Assembly: GCF_037095735.1 (NCBI RefSeq)
Contig: NZ_JBAWKD010000005.1
Location: 62,001 to 126,000, forward strand
Reading direction: 5' to 3'
DNA from: Frigidibacter sp037095735
Lineage (GTDB): Bacteria > Pseudomonadota > Alphaproteobacteria > Rhodobacterales > Rhodobacteraceae
Length of the DNA stretch: 64,000 nt
Position 1 is the stretch's first letter, and every line of letters starts with the position of its first letter. Made by a program: the position numbers and the translations under genes. Of the stretch, positions 49,501 through 57,575 are shown piece after piece. The notes under the pieces were generated by a model. The model saw nothing but the letters and a program-made list of their open reading frames with translations. It made no database searches and had not been told where the DNA came from.

Positions 49501-49897
49501 GGCGAAACCGAGCCTTTATCACCTCGACAACACCAACCCCGAAGCCCCGCGCGCCCGCAGCCTCACCGAAGAGATCGCCCGCGTCACCCGCGCCCGCGCC
49601 GCGAACCCGGCCTGGGCCACGGGGATGATGCGCCACGGCTTCCGCGGCGCCGCCGAGATCGCGGCGACGGCCGAGCACATGGCCGCCTTCGCCCATCTCG
49701 CGCAGGTGGTGCCGCCGCATCTTTTCGACCTCTACCATCAGGCGACGCTCGGCCGAGACGACCTCGTGGCCTTCATGCAGGACGCCAACCCCGCCGCCCT
49801 TGCCGCGCTGAGGGACGTTTTTCGCCGTCTTGCCGCCGCCGGGCTGTGGCACACAAGGTCCAATTCGATCGCGGCCGGGTTGGGAGGCGCGCCATGA
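46517..49897 (+). CDS. cobN: Cobaltochelatase subunit CobN
   Basis: The large subunit of the aerobic CobNST chelatase, which inserts Co2+ into hydrogenobyrinic acid a,c-diamide. The 1126-residue protein has CobN blocks throughout: LCNLVALKHPISTDTYAETT, AYWPYGLATLQD, the His-containing IHMGAHGTLEWLPGKSVALS, DLWGSATMRTAGEDFAMALH, LRVSGLFRDIFPGLAQLFE and the C-terminal ATGMMRHGFRGAAEIAATAE. Two stretches look foreign in an otherwise intact protein. One, near residues 56-67, is written by tandem 11-bp repeats. The other, near 213-232, is written by a GC hairpin element also found upstream of dadA. Both keep the frame. cobS and cobT are not in the window. Confidence 0.95.
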   Translation: MHVVFRESHGLDETATPYDPGQSPADLVVLSFSDSDLGAFAEGWRQAKARDAAARRCTGGVQGVHGDHPPSDLPSLRLCNLVALKHPISTDTYAETTLQGAKAILVRLIGGEAYWPYGLATLQDLARRRNIALALLPADGQDDPRLTALSTVPKSTLDRLKALCDTGGALAAEAALSQLALAAGLWLAPPPGAKTLPDHGFWHPTTGPLPAGAFSLAKISRGGGAAAGAEPPSPAGQKARPQIAVTFYRSYLTAADTDPIAALIAALEARGFAAYGIFAPSLKSPATAAWLAAHLAAHPPAAVVNATAFSARDGQGRTPFDALDAPVFQVALSTARRRDWAASDRGLSPADLAMHVVLPEVDGRLTAGVISFKQPSPRDPDLEWSRFAHRADPDRIAAAVARIAGWQRLQTLAPAEKTLAVVLSTYPGRAHQIAHAVGLDALASTEALLADLAAAGHDARPEPDLADRLLSETLDWPLDAYRAALATLPEPLQQSLIQAWGAPEADPLCDGTTFRFPALRLGRTLVALQPERGEVATRDDSYHDLARTPRHGYVAFYLWLRAQGVDAMIHMGAHGTLEWLPGKSVALSAACWPEALTGATPVIYPFIVNDPGEAAQARRRIGAITLGHLPPPLAASETPESLRELERLLDEYSTADGLDPARRDRLIAAIRTEAQAAGVETDLAIPATAAPAEAIPQIDRFVCDLKESRFGDGLHVYGRGACGDAERAGLRAALGGRRVEAGPSGSPARGRSDVLPTGRNLYSVDPRAVPSKAAHAQGVRLAEELIRRHLQDQGDWPSGLVVDLWGSATMRTAGEDFAMALHLAGLAPTWDAGSGRVTGIEVTPLALLNRPRIDVTLRVSGLFRDIFPGLAQLFETGTAALAARDEDPADNPYLTEIPRLFGPKPGLYGVGMTAELDDFTPEARAAAGEAWLAASAWAIGADGEAHEARAALETRVRGADAFVHAQDLAESDLLLASDYAAHEAGFAAAAATLGAAKPSLYHLDNTNPEAPRARSLTEEIARVTRARAANPAWATGMMRHGFRGAAEIAATAEHMAAFAHLAQVVPPHLFDLYHQATLGRDDLVAFMQDANPAALAALRDVFRRLAAAGLWHTRSNSIAAGLGGAP
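46683..46715 (+). repeat. Three tandem 11-bp repeats inside cobN
   Basis: Units GGTGTACAGGG, GGTGTACAGGG and GGTGCACGGGG follow directly. They lie within the cobN coding frame and specify a Gly-rich loop (CTGGVQGVHG) between conserved CobN blocks. The following ATCACCCCCCC could pair with the G-runs. Confidence 0.75.
47155..47211. repeat. REP-like GC hairpin element inserted in frame in cobN
   Basis: The element reads ATTGGCGAAAATATCCCGGG followed by a GC palindrome and GGGGGCAGAGCCCCC. The same architecture, inverted, occurs at 61591-61657 between dadA and rep. Here it encodes a low-complexity linker (SLAKISRGGGAAAGAEPPSP) in CobN. Confidence 0.75.
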
Positions 49898-51075
49898 GCG
49901 GGTTCGACATCAAGGGTTGGTGCCCCGGCGCGCTGCGCCCGATGGCATCGGGCGACGGGCTGGTGGTGCGGATCCGCGCCCATGCCGGACGGCTGACCCC
50001 CGAACAGGCGAACGGCATCGCGATGGCGGCGATGGCGCATGGCAATGGGCTTCTGGACCTGTCGGCCCGCGCCAACCTGCAGATCCGCGGCGTCACCGAG
50101 GACAGCCACCCCGCGCTGATCGCCGACCTGCGCCCGCTCGGCCTGATCGACGCCGATGTGGCGGCAGAGACCCGGCGCAACATCCTCGTGACCCCCTTCG
50201 CCGAGACGCGCGCGCTGGCCGCCGCGCTGGAAGCGGCTCTGGCCGGGCTGGAGGGCACGCTTCCGGGCAAGTTCGGCTTCGCGCTCGACACCGGGCCCCT
50301 CCGCCTGCTGACCCATGCCCCCGCCGACATCCGGATCGAGCGCGGGGCTGCGGGCGGGCTGATCCTGCGCGCCGACGGCGCGGCAACCGGCCTGCCGGTG
50401 ACCGAGGCCGAGGGCCCTGCCAGGGCCGTGGCGCTGGCGCGCTGGTTCCTCGACACCGGCGGCGCGCCCGAGGGGCGGGGCCGGATGAAGGCGCATCTGA
50501 AGTCCGGCCACCTGCTGCCCGACGCGCTCACCGGCGCCGAATACCCCGCCGAGACCGCGCCGCTGCCCGGCCCCGGCCTGACCCCCGAGGGCGCGCTGAT
50601 CGGCTTCGCGATGGGCGAGACCCGCGCCAAGACCCTGTCGGCGCTGGCCGGGATGGGCCATGACCTGATCCTGACGCCTTGGCGGATGATCCTGATCGCC
50701 GGCGCCACGCGGCTGCCCGCGCTGCCCCATGTCGTCACCGACCCGGAGGATCCGCTGCGCCGGGTCGTGGCCTGCACCGGCGCGCCGCGCTGTCCGCAGG
50801 CGCTGGCGCCCACCCGCGCGCTGGCCCGAGGCCTTGCCACCCATGTGCCGCCGGGCGCGCTGCTGCATGTCTCGGGCTGCGCCAAGGGCTGCGCGCATCC
50901 CGGCCCCGCCCCCTTCGTGCTGACCGCCACGGTCCACGGTTTCGACTTCGCCCGCGACGCCCGCGCCTCGGACGACCCCGCCATCCGCGACATCGGCCCC
51001 GAACGGCTGGCCGATCCCGCCCTTTTCACCGCGACACCGCCGCAGGACGACACGACCGATGCCCCATACCTATGA
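49894..51075 (+). CDS. cobG: Precorrin-3B synthase CobG
   Basis: A monooxygenase that converts precorrin-3A to precorrin-3B in the aerobic pathway. The 393-residue protein is related to sulfite/nitrite reductases. It has two ferredoxin-like halves (GDGLVVRIRAHAGRLTPEQA; DLSARANLQIRGV) and the Fe-S cysteines in VVACTGAPRCPQALAPTRAL and LLHVSGCAKGCAHPGPAPF. Its presence defines the oxygen-dependent route. The ATG overlaps the cobN stop by 4 bp, and its 3' end overlaps cobH by 17 bp. Confidence 0.93.
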   Translation: MSGFDIKGWCPGALRPMASGDGLVVRIRAHAGRLTPEQANGIAMAAMAHGNGLLDLSARANLQIRGVTEDSHPALIADLRPLGLIDADVAAETRRNILVTPFAETRALAAALEAALAGLEGTLPGKFGFALDTGPLRLLTHAPADIRIERGAAGGLILRADGAATGLPVTEAEGPARAVALARWFLDTGGAPEGRGRMKAHLKSGHLLPDALTGAEYPAETAPLPGPGLTPEGALIGFAMGETRAKTLSALAGMGHDLILTPWRMILIAGATRLPALPHVVTDPEDPLRRVVACTGAPRCPQALAPTRALARGLATHVPPGALLHVSGCAKGCAHPGPAPFVLTATVHGFDFARDARASDDPAIRDIGPERLADPALFTATPPQDDTTDAPYL

Positions 51076-51688
51076 GACCGACGGCGCCGCCATCTATCTG
51101 GAAAGCTTCGCCACGATCCGGGCCGAGGCCGACCTCGCACGCTTCACCCGCGAGGAAGAGGTGGTCGCGGTCCGCATGATCCATGCGGCCGGCATGGTCG
51201 GGCTGGAACGCCACATCCGCTTTACCCCCGGCATGGCCATCGCCGCCCGTGCAGCGCTCGAGGCCGGCGCGCCGATCCTGTGCGATGCACGGATGGTCTC
51301 CGAAGGCATCACCCGCCCCCGCCTGCCCGCCGGCAATCAGGTGATCTGCACGTTGCACGACCCGTCGGTGCCCGAGCTTGCAAAGGCAATGTCGAACACC
51401 CGATCGGCCGCGGCTCTCGAATTGTGGCGTCCGCATCTGGAGGGCGCCGTGGTCGCGATCGGCAACGCGCCGACCGCGCTTTTCCACCTGCTGAACATGC
51501 TCGAGGATCCGGCCTGCCCGCGCCCTGCCGCGATCATCGGCTGCCCGGTGGGCTTCGTCGGCGCCGCGGAATCGAAGGCCGCGCTGATCGCCGCGCCCCC
51601 CTGCCCCGCCGTCGTGGTCGAGGGGCGCCTCGGCGGCTCGGCCATCACCGTGGCCGCGGTCAACGCGCTGGCCAGTCGCAAGGAGTGA
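51059..51688 (+). CDS. cobH: Precorrin-8X methylmutase CobH
   Basis: Moves the C11 methyl to C12, giving hydrogenobyrinic acid. The 209-residue protein has catalytic His42 in VRMIHAAGMVGLERHIRF, DARMVSEGI and SNTRSAAALELW, plus AAIIGCPVGFVGAAESK and the C-terminal LGGSAITVAAVNALA. The start overlaps cobG by 17 bp in another frame, consistent with coupling. Confidence 0.95.
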   Translation: MPHTYETDGAAIYLESFATIRAEADLARFTREEEVVAVRMIHAAGMVGLERHIRFTPGMAIAARAALEAGAPILCDARMVSEGITRPRLPAGNQVICTLHDPSVPELAKAMSNTRSAAALELWRPHLEGAVVAIGNAPTALFHLLNMLEDPACPRPAAIIGCPVGFVGAAESKAALIAAPPCPAVVVEGRLGGSAITVAAVNALASRKE

Positions 51689-51693
51689 GGCCC

Positions 51694-52479
51694 GTGCAGA
51701 TGCCCCCCTCGCCCGCCGCCCAGCCGCATGAACCCGTGGTGAAGATCACCGGCCGGGTGATCTGCGCAGGCCTCGGCCCCGGCGACCCGGACCTTTTGTC
51801 GGTCAAGGCCGACCGGGTGATCCGCGCCGCGCGACACGTGGCCTTCTTCCGCAAGGCCGGCCGCGCCGGACAGGCGCGGCGCATCGTCGAGGGGATGATC
51901 GACGCGCAAGCCACCGAATACGCGATGGAATACCCGGTCACGACCGAGATCCCCTTCGACCATCCCGATTACATCACCGCGCTCGCGCGGTTCTACGACG
52001 ACTGGGCCGCGCGCCTCGCCACGCTCGCCACCACCGAAGAGGTGGTGGTGCTGTGCGAGGGCGACCCGTTCTTCTACGGCTCGTTCATGCATCTGCATTC
52101 GCGCCTGCAGGGCCGCGTGCCGGTCGAGGTGATCCCCGGCATCCCCGGCATGGCCGGCTGCTGGCATGCAAGCGGCGTGCCGATCACCTGGGGCGACGAC
52201 GTGATGACGGTGCTGATGGGCACCCTGCCCGAAGCCGAGCTCACCCGCCACGCGACCAGCGCCGACGCGCTGGTGATCATGAAGACCGGCCGCAACCTGC
52301 CGAAAGTGCGCCGCGCGCTGGCCGCCGCCGGGCGGTTGAACGACGCCTGGCTCGTGGAACGCGGCACCATGCCCGGCCAGCGCGTCGCCCGCCTGTCCGA
52401 GGTCGCCGACGCCGACTGCCCCTATTTCGCGATCGTCCTCGTCCACGGCCAGGGCCGCCGCCCGGAGATCGCCGAATGA
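51694..52479 (+). CDS. cobI: Precorrin-2 C20-methyltransferase CobI
   Basis: SAM-dependent methylation of precorrin-2 at C20. The tetrapyrrole-methylase fold is clear: VICAGLGPGDPDLLSVKADR, VVVLCEGDPFFYGSFMHLHS, VIPGIPGMAGCWHASGVPIT and VIMKTGRNLPKVR. About 261 residues. GTG 51694 is chosen because AGGAG lies eight bases upstream; ATG 51700 is an alternative. The N-terminal 18 residues are Pro-rich and precede the fold. Its stop overlaps the cobJ ATG by 4 bp. Confidence 0.93.
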   Translation: MQMPPSPAAQPHEPVVKITGRVICAGLGPGDPDLLSVKADRVIRAARHVAFFRKAGRAGQARRIVEGMIDAQATEYAMEYPVTTEIPFDHPDYITALARFYDDWAARLATLATTEEVVVLCEGDPFFYGSFMHLHSRLQGRVPVEVIPGIPGMAGCWHASGVPITWGDDVMTVLMGTLPEAELTRHATSADALVIMKTGRNLPKVRRALAAAGRLNDAWLVERGTMPGQRVARLSEVADADCPYFAIVLVHGQGRRPEIAE

Positions 52480-53228
52480 GTGGTTGGCTCAAGGTGGTCG
52501 GCCTCGGCCCCGGCGCGGACGGGATGGTGACGCCCGAGGTCTCGGCGGCGCTGGCGGAGGCCACCGACATCGTCGGCTACATTCCCTATGTCGCCCGCGT
52601 CGCCCCGCGCCCGGGCCTGACGCTGCATCCCTCCGACAACCGGGTCGAGGCCGAGCGCGCCCGCGCCGCCCTCGACATGGCCCGCGCCGGCGCGCGGGTC
52701 GTCGTCGTCTCGTCCGGCGATCCCGGCGTCTTCGCGATGGCGGCGGCGGTGCTCGAGGTGCTGACGCCTGCGGACGACGCGCTCGACCTCCAGATCCTGC
52801 CCGGCATCACCGCGATGCTCGCCGCCGCCGCCCGCGCCGGCGCGCCTTTGGGCCACGATTTCTGCGCGATCAACCTCTCGGACAATCTCAAGCCCTGGGC
52901 GCTGGTCGAAAAGCGCCTCCGCCTTGCGGCCGAGGCCGATTTCGCCATGGCCTTCTACAATCCGCGCTCGAAATCCCGGCCCGAAGGCTTCGCCAAGGTG
53001 CTGGACCTCCTGCGCGGGGCCTGCGGGCCGGACCGGCTGATCATCTTCGCGCGCGCCGTCTCGACGCCCGAGGAACGGCTGACCACCGTGACGCTGGCCG
53101 AGGCGACGCCAGAGATGGCCGACATGCGCACCGTTGTGCTGGTGACGAACAGCCTTGGCCGCCGCGCCGGGCGCTTCGTCTATTCGCCGCGGTCGGCCCC
53201 CGAACCAACGGCGGCGGGGGCCTCGTGA
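52476..53228 (+). CDS. cobJ: Precorrin-3B C17-methyltransferase CobJ
   Basis: Methylates C17 and drives ring contraction of precorrin-3B to precorrin-4. The 250-residue protein has KVVGLGPGADGMVTPEVSAA, the CobJ motif DIVGYIPYV, VVVVSSGDPGVFAMAAAV, ILPGITAMLAAAARAGAPLG then HDFCAINLSD, and FYNPRSKSRPEG. Its last 49 bp are shared with the 3' end of cobK on the opposite strand. Confidence 0.95.
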   Translation: MSGWLKVVGLGPGADGMVTPEVSAALAEATDIVGYIPYVARVAPRPGLTLHPSDNRVEAERARAALDMARAGARVVVVSSGDPGVFAMAAAVLEVLTPADDALDLQILPGITAMLAAAARAGAPLGHDFCAINLSDNLKPWALVEKRLRLAAEADFAMAFYNPRSKSRPEGFAKVLDLLRGACGPDRLIIFARAVSTPEERLTTVTLAEATPEMADMRTVVLVTNSLGRRAGRFVYSPRSAPEPTAAGAS

Positions 53229-53944
53229 AGCCAGCCCATCACCCCCTCGACCGAGCCGCGCACCGGGCGCGCCGGGATACCGGGCCGGTCGATCATCACC
53301 ACCGGAACGCCCAGCGCGCGCGCGGCGTCGAGCTTGGCCCGCGCCCCGCTGCCGCCCGCGTTCTTGGCCACGACATGGGTGATGCCATGCGCCTGCATCA
53401 GCGCGCGGTCCTCGTCGAGCGTGAAGGGACCGCGGGCGATGACGACCTCGGCGTTCGGGATCGGCAGCGCCTCGGGCAGATCGACCAGCCGCAGCAGGAA
53501 GCGGTGGCGGTCCAGCGCCGCGAAGGCGCCAAGCGTCTGGCGGCCGATGGCCAGAAAGACATTGGCCGGGCTCTCGGGCAGCGCCGCCGCGGCCGCCGCC
53601 ACATCGGGCACATGCCGCCAGTCGTCGCCCGCCCCCGCCACCCATGGCGGACGCTCGAAGGCGACCAGCGCCACGCCCGCCCGTGCGCAGGCCGTGACGG
53701 CATTGGCGCTGATCCGCGCGGCAAAGGGATGCGTCGCGTCGATCACATGGGTGATCGCGTTGGCGTGCAGGTAGTCCGCCAGCCCCTCGGCCCCGCCGAA
53801 GCCGCCGACCCGCACCGGGATCGGCTGCGCCACCGGCGCCTCGGTCCGGCCCGCGTAGGAAAAGATCGCGGGCAGGCGGTGATCGGCCAGAGCCCGCGCC
53901 ATGCGGCTGGCCTCGGTGGTGCCGCCAAGAAGAAGGATGCGCAT
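53180..53944 (-). CDS. cobK: Precorrin-6A reductase CobK
   Basis: NADPH-dependent reduction of precorrin-6A. The 254-residue protein has the opening ILLLGGTTEASRMARALADH, the conserved THVIDATHPFAARISANAV, FERPPW and THVVAKNAGGSGARAKLDAA near the C-terminus. It is the only cob gene of this run on the minus strand, placed between cobJ and cobL. It converges on cobJ with a 49-bp overlap and starts one base from the divergent cobL start. Confidence 0.94.
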   Translation of the reverse strand: MRILLLGGTTEASRMARALADHRLPAIFSYAGRTEAPVAQPIPVRVGGFGGAEGLADYLHANAITHVIDATHPFAARISANAVTACARAGVALVAFERPPWVAGAGDDWRHVPDVAAAAAALPESPANVFLAIGRQTLGAFAALDRHRFLLRLVDLPEALPIPNAEVVIARGPFTLDEDRALMQAHGITHVVAKNAGGSGARAKLDAARALGVPVVMIDRPGIPARPVRGSVEGVMGWLHEAPAAVGSGADRGE

Positions 53945-53945
53945 C

Positions 53946-55121
53946 GTGGCTGAGCCCTGGGTCACGATCATCGGTCTGGGCGAGGATGGCCTGAGCGGCC
54001 TGCCCCCCGCAAGCCGTGCCGCACTTGACGCGGCGGAGGTCGTCTTCGGCGGCGCCCGCCACCTCGATCTGGCCGGGATAGAGCCGCATCGCGCCCGTCC
54101 CTGGCCGGTACCCTTCGATGCCGAGCCGGTGCTGGCCCTGCGTGGCCGCCCGGTGGCGGTGCTGGCCTCGGGCGATCCGTTCTGGCACGGCGCCGGCGGC
54201 ACCTTGGCCGCGCTGCTGAGCCCCGGCGACTGGCGCTGCCTGCCCGCGCCCTCGACGGTGTCGCTGGCGGCCGCGCGCCTCGGCTGGCGGCTGGAAGAGT
54301 GCCTGACGCTCGGCCTGCATGCCGCGCCCTTCGCGCGGCTGCGCCCGCTGCTGGCCCCCGGCACCCGCGCGCTCGTCACCCTGCGCGACGGCGCCGCGGC
54401 GGGCGAGATGGCGCAATGGCTGACCGATCAGGGCCACGGCCCCTCGCGGCTTTGGGTGATGGAGGCGCTCGGCGGCCCGCGCGAGCGGATCACCGCAACC
54501 ACCGCCGAAACCTTCGCACTTGCCCCCGCCGCGCCCTGCCTGATGGCGATCGAGGCCGCGGGCACCGGTTTCCTGCCGCGCAGCCCCGGCCTGCCGGACG
54601 CGCTCTTCGCCCATGACGGGCAGATCACCAAGGCCCCGGTGCGGGCGCTGACCCTGTCGGCGCTCGCCCCCCGCCCCTGCGAACGGCTCTGGGACATCGG
54701 CGGCGGATCGGGCTCGGTCTCGGTCGAATGGTGCCTCGCGGGCGGTCTTGCCTGCACGATCGAGGCGAAGCCGGCCCGCGCCGCGAACATCCGCGCCAAT
54801 GCCGACCGCTTCGGCCTCGCGCACCGCCTGTCGGTGACCGAGGGCACCGCCCCCGCCGCCCTCGCCGGCCTGCCCGAGCCGCAGGCGGTCTTCGTCGGCG
54901 GCGGCTTTTCGGCGCCGCTCTTCGCGACCCTTCAGGTCGCGGCCCCCGCCGCGCGGCTGGTCGTGAACGCAGTGACGCTGGAGACCGAGGCGCTGCTTGC
55001 GACCCTGCAGGCCGAGCATGGCGGCACGCTCCTGAAGGTGGAACTGTCCGAGGCGCAGCCGCTTGGCCGGATGCGCGGCTGGACCGCCGCACGGCCCGTC
55101 GTGCAATGGAGGCTCGGGTGA
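53946..55121 (+). CDS. cobL: Precorrin-6Y C5,15-methyltransferase (decarboxylating) CobL
   Basis: A bifunctional enzyme, with an N-terminal CbiE-type methylase for C5 and a C-terminal CbiT-type methylase/decarboxylase for C15. The first half has VTIIGLGEDGLSGLPPASRA, VVFGGARHL, VAVLASGDPFWHGAGGTLAA and LPAPSTVSLAAARLGW. The second (about 235-391) has RLWDIGGGSGSVSVEWCLA and IEAKPARAANIRANADRFG. The GTG at 53946 is preferred, with AAGGA eight bases upstream and no overlap with cobK; ATG 53937 is possible. 391 residues. Its stop overlaps the GTG of cobE. Confidence 0.93.
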   Translation: MAEPWVTIIGLGEDGLSGLPPASRAALDAAEVVFGGARHLDLAGIEPHRARPWPVPFDAEPVLALRGRPVAVLASGDPFWHGAGGTLAALLSPGDWRCLPAPSTVSLAAARLGWRLEECLTLGLHAAPFARLRPLLAPGTRALVTLRDGAAAGEMAQWLTDQGHGPSRLWVMEALGGPRERITATTAETFALAPAAPCLMAIEAAGTGFLPRSPGLPDALFAHDGQITKAPVRALTLSALAPRPCERLWDIGGGSGSVSVEWCLAGGLACTIEAKPARAANIRANADRFGLAHRLSVTEGTAPAALAGLPEPQAVFVGGGFSAPLFATLQVAAPAARLVVNAVTLETEALLATLQAEHGGTLLKVELSEAQPLGRMRGWTAARPVVQWRLG

Positions 55122-55480
55122 TCGTCGCGGGCATCGGCTTCACCTCGCGCGCGACCGCGGCCTCGGTCGCCTCGGCGCTGGCCGCGACCGGCGGCGCGCC
55201 CACGCGGCTGGCGACTGCCGCCGCCAAGGCGGAGGTGCTGAAGACGCTGGTTTCGACCCTGAACCTGCCGGTTTCCAGCATTCCGCCCGAGGATCTGGCG
55301 GCGCAGACCACACTGACACACAGCGAAGCAAGTTCGAAGTCTTACAAAACGGGATCGGTGGCCGAGGCGGCAGCGCTGGCGGCAGCGGGCCCCGGCGCGC
55401 GGCTTCTGGGGCCGCGGGTGATCTCGGACGACAGACAAGCCACGGCAGCGCTCGCCGTTTCGGCAGGAGAAGACCCATGA
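55118..55480 (+). CDS. cobE: Cobalamin biosynthesis protein CobE (CbiG C-terminal domain)
   Basis: A small (120-residue) CobE/GbiG C-terminal domain protein. VIVAGIGFTSRATAASVASA is the conserved opening, and LATAAAKAEVLKTLVSTLNL follows the family pattern. A polar block, THSEASSKSYKTGSVAEAAA, matches the family's SGSxSVAEAAAL-like signature. Its precise role in the aerobic pathway is not settled. GTG 55118 is used because GGAGG lies five bases upstream and it overlaps the cobL stop. It is followed by a 4-bp overlap with cobM. Confidence 0.88.
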   Translation: MIVAGIGFTSRATAASVASALAATGGAPTRLATAAAKAEVLKTLVSTLNLPVSSIPPEDLAAQTTLTHSEASSKSYKTGSVAEAAALAAAGPGARLLGPRVISDDRQATAALAVSAGEDP

Positions 55481-56259
55481 CCGTGCATTTCATCGGCGCC
55501 GGCCCCGGCGCGGCAGACCTTCTGACGCTGCGCGGGCGCGACCTGATCGCGGCCTCGCCCGTCTGCCTCTACGCCGGCTCGCTGGTGCCCGAGGGCGTGC
55601 TGGCCCATTGCCCGCCGGGTGCCCGGATCGTGAACACCGCGCCCCTCAGCCTCGACGAGATCATGGCCGAAATCGCCGCCGCCCATGCCGCGGGCCAGGA
55701 CGTGGCGCGGCTGCATTCGGGCGACCTGTCGGTCTGGTCGGCGATGGGCGAGCAGCTGCGCCGCCTGCGCGAGATAGGCATCCCCTATGACGTGACCCCG
55801 GGCGTGCCCAGCTTCGCCGCCGCCGCCGCCACGCTCGGCGCGGAGCTGACCCTGCCCGGACAGGCGCAATCGGTGGTGCTGACCCGCACCTCGGGCCGCG
55901 CCACCGCGATGCCCGAGGCAGAGACGCTGGCCAATTTCGCCAAGACCGGCGCGGTGCTGGCGATCCACCTTTCCGTCCATGTCCTGCCGAAGGTGGTGGC
56001 CGAACTGACCCCGCATTACGGCCCCGACTGCCCCGTCGCCGTGGTCTGGCGCGCGAGCTGGCCCGACGAGCGGGTGGTCCGTGCCACCCTCGCCACCATC
56101 GAGGCCGCCACCGAAGACACGCTCGGCCGCACCGCACTGATCCTTGTCGGTCGGACCCTCGCGGCGGAGGGCTTCGGCGAAAGCAGGCTCTATGCCGGCG
56201 ATTACGACCGCCGCTATCGCCCCGTCGGCACCGATCCGCGCTTCCCGGAGGTGGGATGA
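55477..56259 (+). CDS. cobM: Precorrin-4 C11-methyltransferase CobM
   Basis: Methylates precorrin-4 at C11. The 260-residue tetrapyrrole methylase has VHFIGAGPGAADLLTLRGRD, VCLYAGSLVPEGVL, VARLHSGDLSVWSAMGEQLR, YDVTPGVPSFAAAAATLGAE and VVWRASWPDERVVRATLATI, all diagnostic for CobM/CbiF. It overlaps cobE and cobB by 4 bp each. Confidence 0.95.
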   Translation: MTVHFIGAGPGAADLLTLRGRDLIAASPVCLYAGSLVPEGVLAHCPPGARIVNTAPLSLDEIMAEIAAAHAAGQDVARLHSGDLSVWSAMGEQLRRLREIGIPYDVTPGVPSFAAAAATLGAELTLPGQAQSVVLTRTSGRATAMPEAETLANFAKTGAVLAIHLSVHVLPKVVAELTPHYGPDCPVAVVWRASWPDERVVRATLATIEAATEDTLGRTALILVGRTLAAEGFGESRLYAGDYDRRYRPVGTDPRFPEVG

Positions 56260-57575
56260 TACCGCCTGGCCTGATCGTCTCGGCCCCGGCCTCGGGCACC
56301 GGCAAGACCACGGTCACGCTGGGGCTGGCGCGCGCCTTCGCGCGGGCGGGCACTGTCGTGCAGGCCTTCAAGAGCGGACCGGACTACATCGACCCCGCCT
56401 TCCACCGCGCCGCGACCGGTCGGCCGTCTGTCAACCTCGACAGCTGGGCGATGGGCGCAGGCCAGATCGCCGCGCTGATCGCGGCAGAGATGCCGGCGGA
56501 ACTGGTGATTGCCGAGGGCTCGATGGGCCTGCATGACGGCGTCGCTGCCCCCGGCGAAAGCGGCACCGGGTCTTCGGCGGACCTCGCGGCGCTGACGGGC
56601 TGGCCGGTGGTGGTGGTGATCGACGCCTCGGGCCAGGCGCAGACGGCGGGGGCCGTGGCGCTGGGATTGGCCCGGTTCCGGGACGATATCCGCGTCGCGG
56701 GCGTGATCCTGAACCGCGTGGCCTCGCCCCGGCACGAGGCGCTTCTGCGCGCGGGCATCGAGGCCGCCGGCCTGACCGTGCTGGGCGCCCTGCCCCGGCT
56801 GGCCGCGATCGAGATGCCCGAACGCCACCTTGGCCTCGTGCAGGCCGAGGAACAGGCCGACCTCGACCGGATCCTCGAGGCCGCGGCCGATCTGGTCGCG
56901 CAACATTGCGATCTGGACGCGATCCGGGCCGCCGCCCTGCCCTGCCGACTGCACGCCGCGGGCCATCTCCCGCTGCCCCCGCCGGCCGAGCGGATCGCGC
57001 TGGCGCGCGACGCGGCCTTCAGCTTCGTCTATCCGCATCTGATCGCCGGCTGGCGCGCGGGCGGCGCGACGATCCTGCCGTTCTCGCCCCTGGCCGACGA
57101 GGGGCCGGACCCCAGCGCCGGCGCCTGCTGGTTGCCCGGCGGCTACCCCGAGCTGCACGCCCCGCGGCTCGCCGCCGCGCAGGGCTTCAAACGGGCTCTG
57201 AACCGCTTCGCAGAGACCAAGCCGGTGCATGGCGAATGCGGGGGCTACATGGCGATGGGCGCGGGGCTGGTGGCCAAGGACGGCACCCGCCATGCGATGG
57301 CCGGGCTTCTGGGGCTGGAGACCAGCTTCGCCAAGCGCAAGATGCACCTCGGCTACCGGCTCGCGGATCTGCAGACCCCCGCCCCCGGCCTGCCACCGCG
57401 CGCGCGCGGGCACGAATTCCACTATGCCACGATCCTGTCGCAGCCCGACGCGCCCCTGGCCCGCGTCACCGATGCGACCGGGGCGCTGGTGCCTGAAACA
57501 GGCTCTGCAAAGGCCTTTTCCGGTGGCGGCCGCGCCACCGGCAGCTTCTTCCACCTGATAGCCGAGGCGTCATGA
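56256..57575 (+). CDS. cobB: Hydrogenobyrinic acid a,c-diamide synthase CobB
   Basis: ATP- and glutamine-dependent amidation of the a and c carboxylates. The 439-residue protein has an N-terminal MinD-like ATPase (IVSAPASGTGKTTVTLGLAR, FKSGPDYIDPAFH, AEGSMGLHDGV). Its C-terminal class I glutamine amidotransferase has the nucleophilic Cys in PVHGECGGYMAMG and the His of RGHEFHYATIL. The chain is complete. Confidence 0.95.
   Translation: MIPPGLIVSAPASGTGKTTVTLGLARAFARAGTVVQAFKSGPDYIDPAFHRAATGRPSVNLDSWAMGAGQIAALIAAEMPAELVIAEGSMGLHDGVAAPGESGTGSSADLAALTGWPVVVVIDASGQAQTAGAVALGLARFRDDIRVAGVILNRVASPRHEALLRAGIEAAGLTVLGALPRLAAIEMPERHLGLVQAEEQADLDRILEAAADLVAQHCDLDAIRAAALPCRLHAAGHLPLPPPAERIALARDAAFSFVYPHLIAGWRAGGATILPFSPLADEGPDPSAGACWLPGGYPELHAPRLAAAQGFKRALNRFAETKPVHGECGGYMAMGAGLVAKDGTRHAMAGLLGLETSFAKRKMHLGYRLADLQTPAPGLPPRARGHEFHYATILSQPDAPLARVTDATGALVPETGSAKAFSGGGRATGSFFHLIAEAS

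Noticed and set aside
47159..49852. A long open frame of about 900 codons antisense to cobN
   Set aside because: It mirrors the GC-rich third positions of cobN, has no recognisable domain, and is a shadow. The same applies to other long opposite-strand frames at 1455-4397, 20748-23582, 26309-28945 and 44858-47125.
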